DNA of 64,000 bases, taken from NCBI RefSeq assembly GCF_012277275.1, contig NZ_CP051155.1:2046001-2110000 (forward strand). The letters run 5' to 3'. This DNA comes from Gephyromycinifex aptenodytis. Its GTDB lineage: Bacteria; Actinomycetota; Actinomycetes; Actinomycetales; Dermatophilaceae. The notes beneath the pieces are model-generated. The model made no database searches. It saw only the letters and a program-made list of their open reading frames with translations, and had not been told where the DNA came from. Positions 62,555 through 64,000 of this stretch are shown here, in pieces. Every line of letters starts with the position of its first letter. Position 1 is the stretch's first letter. The position numbers were made by a program, and so were the translations under genes.

Positions 62555-63562
62555 ATGGAGTTTCGTTATTTGGGCAACAGTGGTTTGAAAATCAGCGAGA
62601 TCACCTACGGCAACTGGTTGACCCACGGGTCCCAGGTCGAGAACGAGGTCGCCTCGGCGTGCGTGCACGCCGCGCTCGATCACGGCATCTCGACCTTCGA
62701 CACCGCAGACGTCTACGCCAACACCAAGGCTGAAACCGTGCTCGGTGAAGCGCTGAAGGGGCAGCGACGGGAGTCGCTGGAGATCTTCACGAAGGTGTAC
62801 TGGCCGACCGGCCCCGGAGGTAAGAACGACACCGGCCTGTCACGCAAACACATCATGGAGTCGATCAACGGCTCCTTGGAGCGGCTGCAGACCGACTACG
62901 TCGACCTGTACCAGGCGCACCGTTTCGACACCGAAACCCCGCTGGAAGAGACGATGCAGGCCTTCGCCGACATCGTGCGCGCAGGCAAGGCGCTCTACAT
63001 CGGGGTCAGCGAGTGGACCGCCGAGCAGATCCGGCAGGGTGTGGCGCTGAGCAAGGAACTGGGTTTCCAGTTGATCAGCAGCCAGCCGCAGTACTCGATG
63101 CTGTACCGCGTCATCGAGGACGAGGTCGTGCCCACCAGCGCCGAACTGGGTCTGTCCCAGATCGTGTGGAGCCCGATGGCCCAGGGCGTGCTCTCCGGTA
63201 AATACCTGCCCGGTGAAGCGCCGCAGGAAGGCACCCGCGCGGCCGACAAGAACGTCGGCGGCAACATGGGCGACTTCCTCACCGAGCCGGTGCTGCAGGC
63301 GGTGCAGAAGCTGCGCCCGATCGCCCAGGACGCGGGCCTGAGCATGCCGCAGTTGGCGATCGCCTGGGTGTTGCAGAACGACAACGTCGCCGCCGCCCTG
63401 GTGGGTGCCTCACGCCCGGAGCAGATCGAGGACAACGTCAAAGCCTCCGGAGTGAAGCTGGACCCGGCGATCATGACCCGCATCGATGAGGCCCTCGGCG
63501 ATGTCGTGCAGCGCGACCCCGCGCTCACCGCGGCTCGGGCGCCCCAGAAACGGGTCTGCTGA
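62555..63562 (+). CDS. aldo/keto reductase, KCNAB-like group
   Basis: This 335-residue TIM-barrel oxidoreductase uses NADPH. The tetrad is visible: Asp and Tyr in TFDTADVYAN near 50-58, Lys in EIFTKVYWP near 84 and His in DLYQAHRFD near 124. The start YLGNSGLKISEITYG and SPMAQGVLSGKY fit the voltage-gated channel beta-subunit-like group. ATG 62555 is used; a frame start at 62498 would add 19 unrelated residues. Confidence 0.9.
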   Translation: MEFRYLGNSGLKISEITYGNWLTHGSQVENEVASACVHAALDHGISTFDTADVYANTKAETVLGEALKGQRRESLEIFTKVYWPTGPGGKNDTGLSRKHIMESINGSLERLQTDYVDLYQAHRFDTETPLEETMQAFADIVRAGKALYIGVSEWTAEQIRQGVALSKELGFQLISSQPQYSMLYRVIEDEVVPTSAELGLSQIVWSPMAQGVLSGKYLPGEAPQEGTRAADKNVGGNMGDFLTEPVLQAVQKLRPIAQDAGLSMPQLAIAWVLQNDNVAAALVGASRPEQIEDNVKASGVKLDPAIMTRIDEALGDVVQRDPALTAARAPQKRVC

Positions 63563-63576
63563 GACTTCGCCGTGTT

Positions 63577-63606
63577 GCGCCCCGCGATCTACCGGTCGCG
63601 GGGCGC
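63577..63606 (+). terminator. hairpin after the aldo/keto reductase gene
   Basis: GCGCCCCGCGA (63577-63587) pairs over 11 bp with 63596-63606 across an 8-base loop, 15 bases after the stop. Confidence 0.6.
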
Positions 63607-63633
63607 GACTCTGACCGACCGGAGGTGAACCGC

Positions 63634-64000
63634 ATGACCACAGCGGATCTGGAGCGTTTCGTAACCGCCCAAGACCAGGGCGGGACCTATCAGCAAGCGC
63701 TGGCCGAGGTGCGCCGCGGCCGCAAGAGCAGCCATTGGATGTGGTTCATCTACCCCCAGATCGCCGGTTTGGGCTCGAGCCCGACCGCGCAGCACTACGC
63801 GATCCACGGGCTGGAGCAGGCCCGCGCTTACCTGGCCCATCCCGTGCTCGGGCCGCGGCTGCTCGAGAGCGCCCAGGCGGCACTGGAGGCCCCCGGATCT
63901 GATGCCCGGGCCATCTTCGGCGGTATCGACGCCCTGAAACTGCGTTCGTCGATGACCCTGTTCGCCAGCGCCGCCCCAGACGAGTCGGTCTTCACCGCGG
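63634..64000 (+). CDS. DUF1810-family protein (cut by the window end)
   Basis: The open frame runs from ATG 63634 to the edge, 122 codons without a stop. GGAGG lies eight bases upstream. RFVTAQDQ near 8, RRGRKSSHWMWFIYPQIAGLG near 27-47 and YLAHPVLGPRLLE near 70-82 are the recognisable DUF1810 blocks. The family has about 140-150 residues and no established function. Confidence 0.85.
   Translation, partial: MTTADLERFVTAQDQGGTYQQALAEVRRGRKSSHWMWFIYPQIAGLGSSPTAQHYAIHGLEQARAYLAHPVLGPRLLESAQAALEAPGSDARAIFGGIDALKLRSSMTLFASAAPDESVFTA

Overview
The window is high-GC DNA from an actinobacterium. Coding frames have strongly G/C-ending third positions, GTG starts are frequent, and lipoprotein signals, GAF-ANTAR, PspA/TPM, Fpg/Nei and MMPL/MarR families are all of actinobacterial type. 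A transmembrane chemoreceptor at 49.6-51.3 kb suggests a motile relative, but no genus can be named from the sequence alone. No rRNA, tRNA, CRISPR array, transposase or integrase was seen. All functional calls are by reading motifs; no database search was run.

Layout. 0-7.7 kb: secreted M14 carboxypeptidase, ArsC-like protein, DMT-type membrane protein, a coupled exonuclease / cNMP-CBS-nucleotidyltransferase pair, and an Hsp20 gene behind a CIRCE-like operator. 7.7-19.6 kb: a catabolic island. Its leftward operon carries a GntR/FadR regulator, two alpha/beta hydrolases, a branched-chain-type ABC importer and a carotenoid-oxygenase-family dioxygenase; a rightward pair encodes an SDR and an aldehyde dehydrogenase. 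The island is bracketed by direct copies of the gntK 3' end plus its downstream hairpins, so it looks like an insertion at the end of gntK. 19.6-22.4 kb: gluconate genes gntK-gntP with a divergent GntR. 22.5-27 kb: GT4 glycosyltransferase, methyltransferase and alpha/alpha-toroid 'prenyltransferase-like' protein facing a Nudix protein and a second methyltransferase, an uncharacterised cassette.

27-36.5 kb: TetR/DoxX pair with a clear operator, BrnQ and an SGNH hydrolase, a stress-type SDR, a GAF-ANTAR regulator, PspA, a TPM-domain protein and a hypothetical membrane protein. 36.8-44.1 kb: a carbohydrate system with an LsrB/RhaS-like binding lipoprotein, a two-domain ATPase, two permeases and an FGGY kinase. 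It is divergent from a DeoR regulator, and the intergene holds three related operator-like sites and a perfect 16-bp inverted repeat. 44.4-49.6 kb: MMPL transporter with divergent MarR, and an ABC exporter of unknown substrate. 49.6-54.9 kb: chemoreceptor, thioesterase, Fpg/Nei glycosylase, citrate synthase. 55-64 kb: MFS transporter, CoA-transferase-like protein, cupin-GNAT fusion, a large WXG-like orphan, GpsA, CapA-like lipoprotein, aldo/keto reductase and a DUF1810 protein cut by the window end.

The strongest leads for something undescribed are the gntK-inserted catabolic island (substrate unknown, probably a conjugated or aromatic alkene cleaved to aldehydes), the GT4-methyltransferase-toroid cassette, the WXG-like orphan and the cupin-GNAT fusion.
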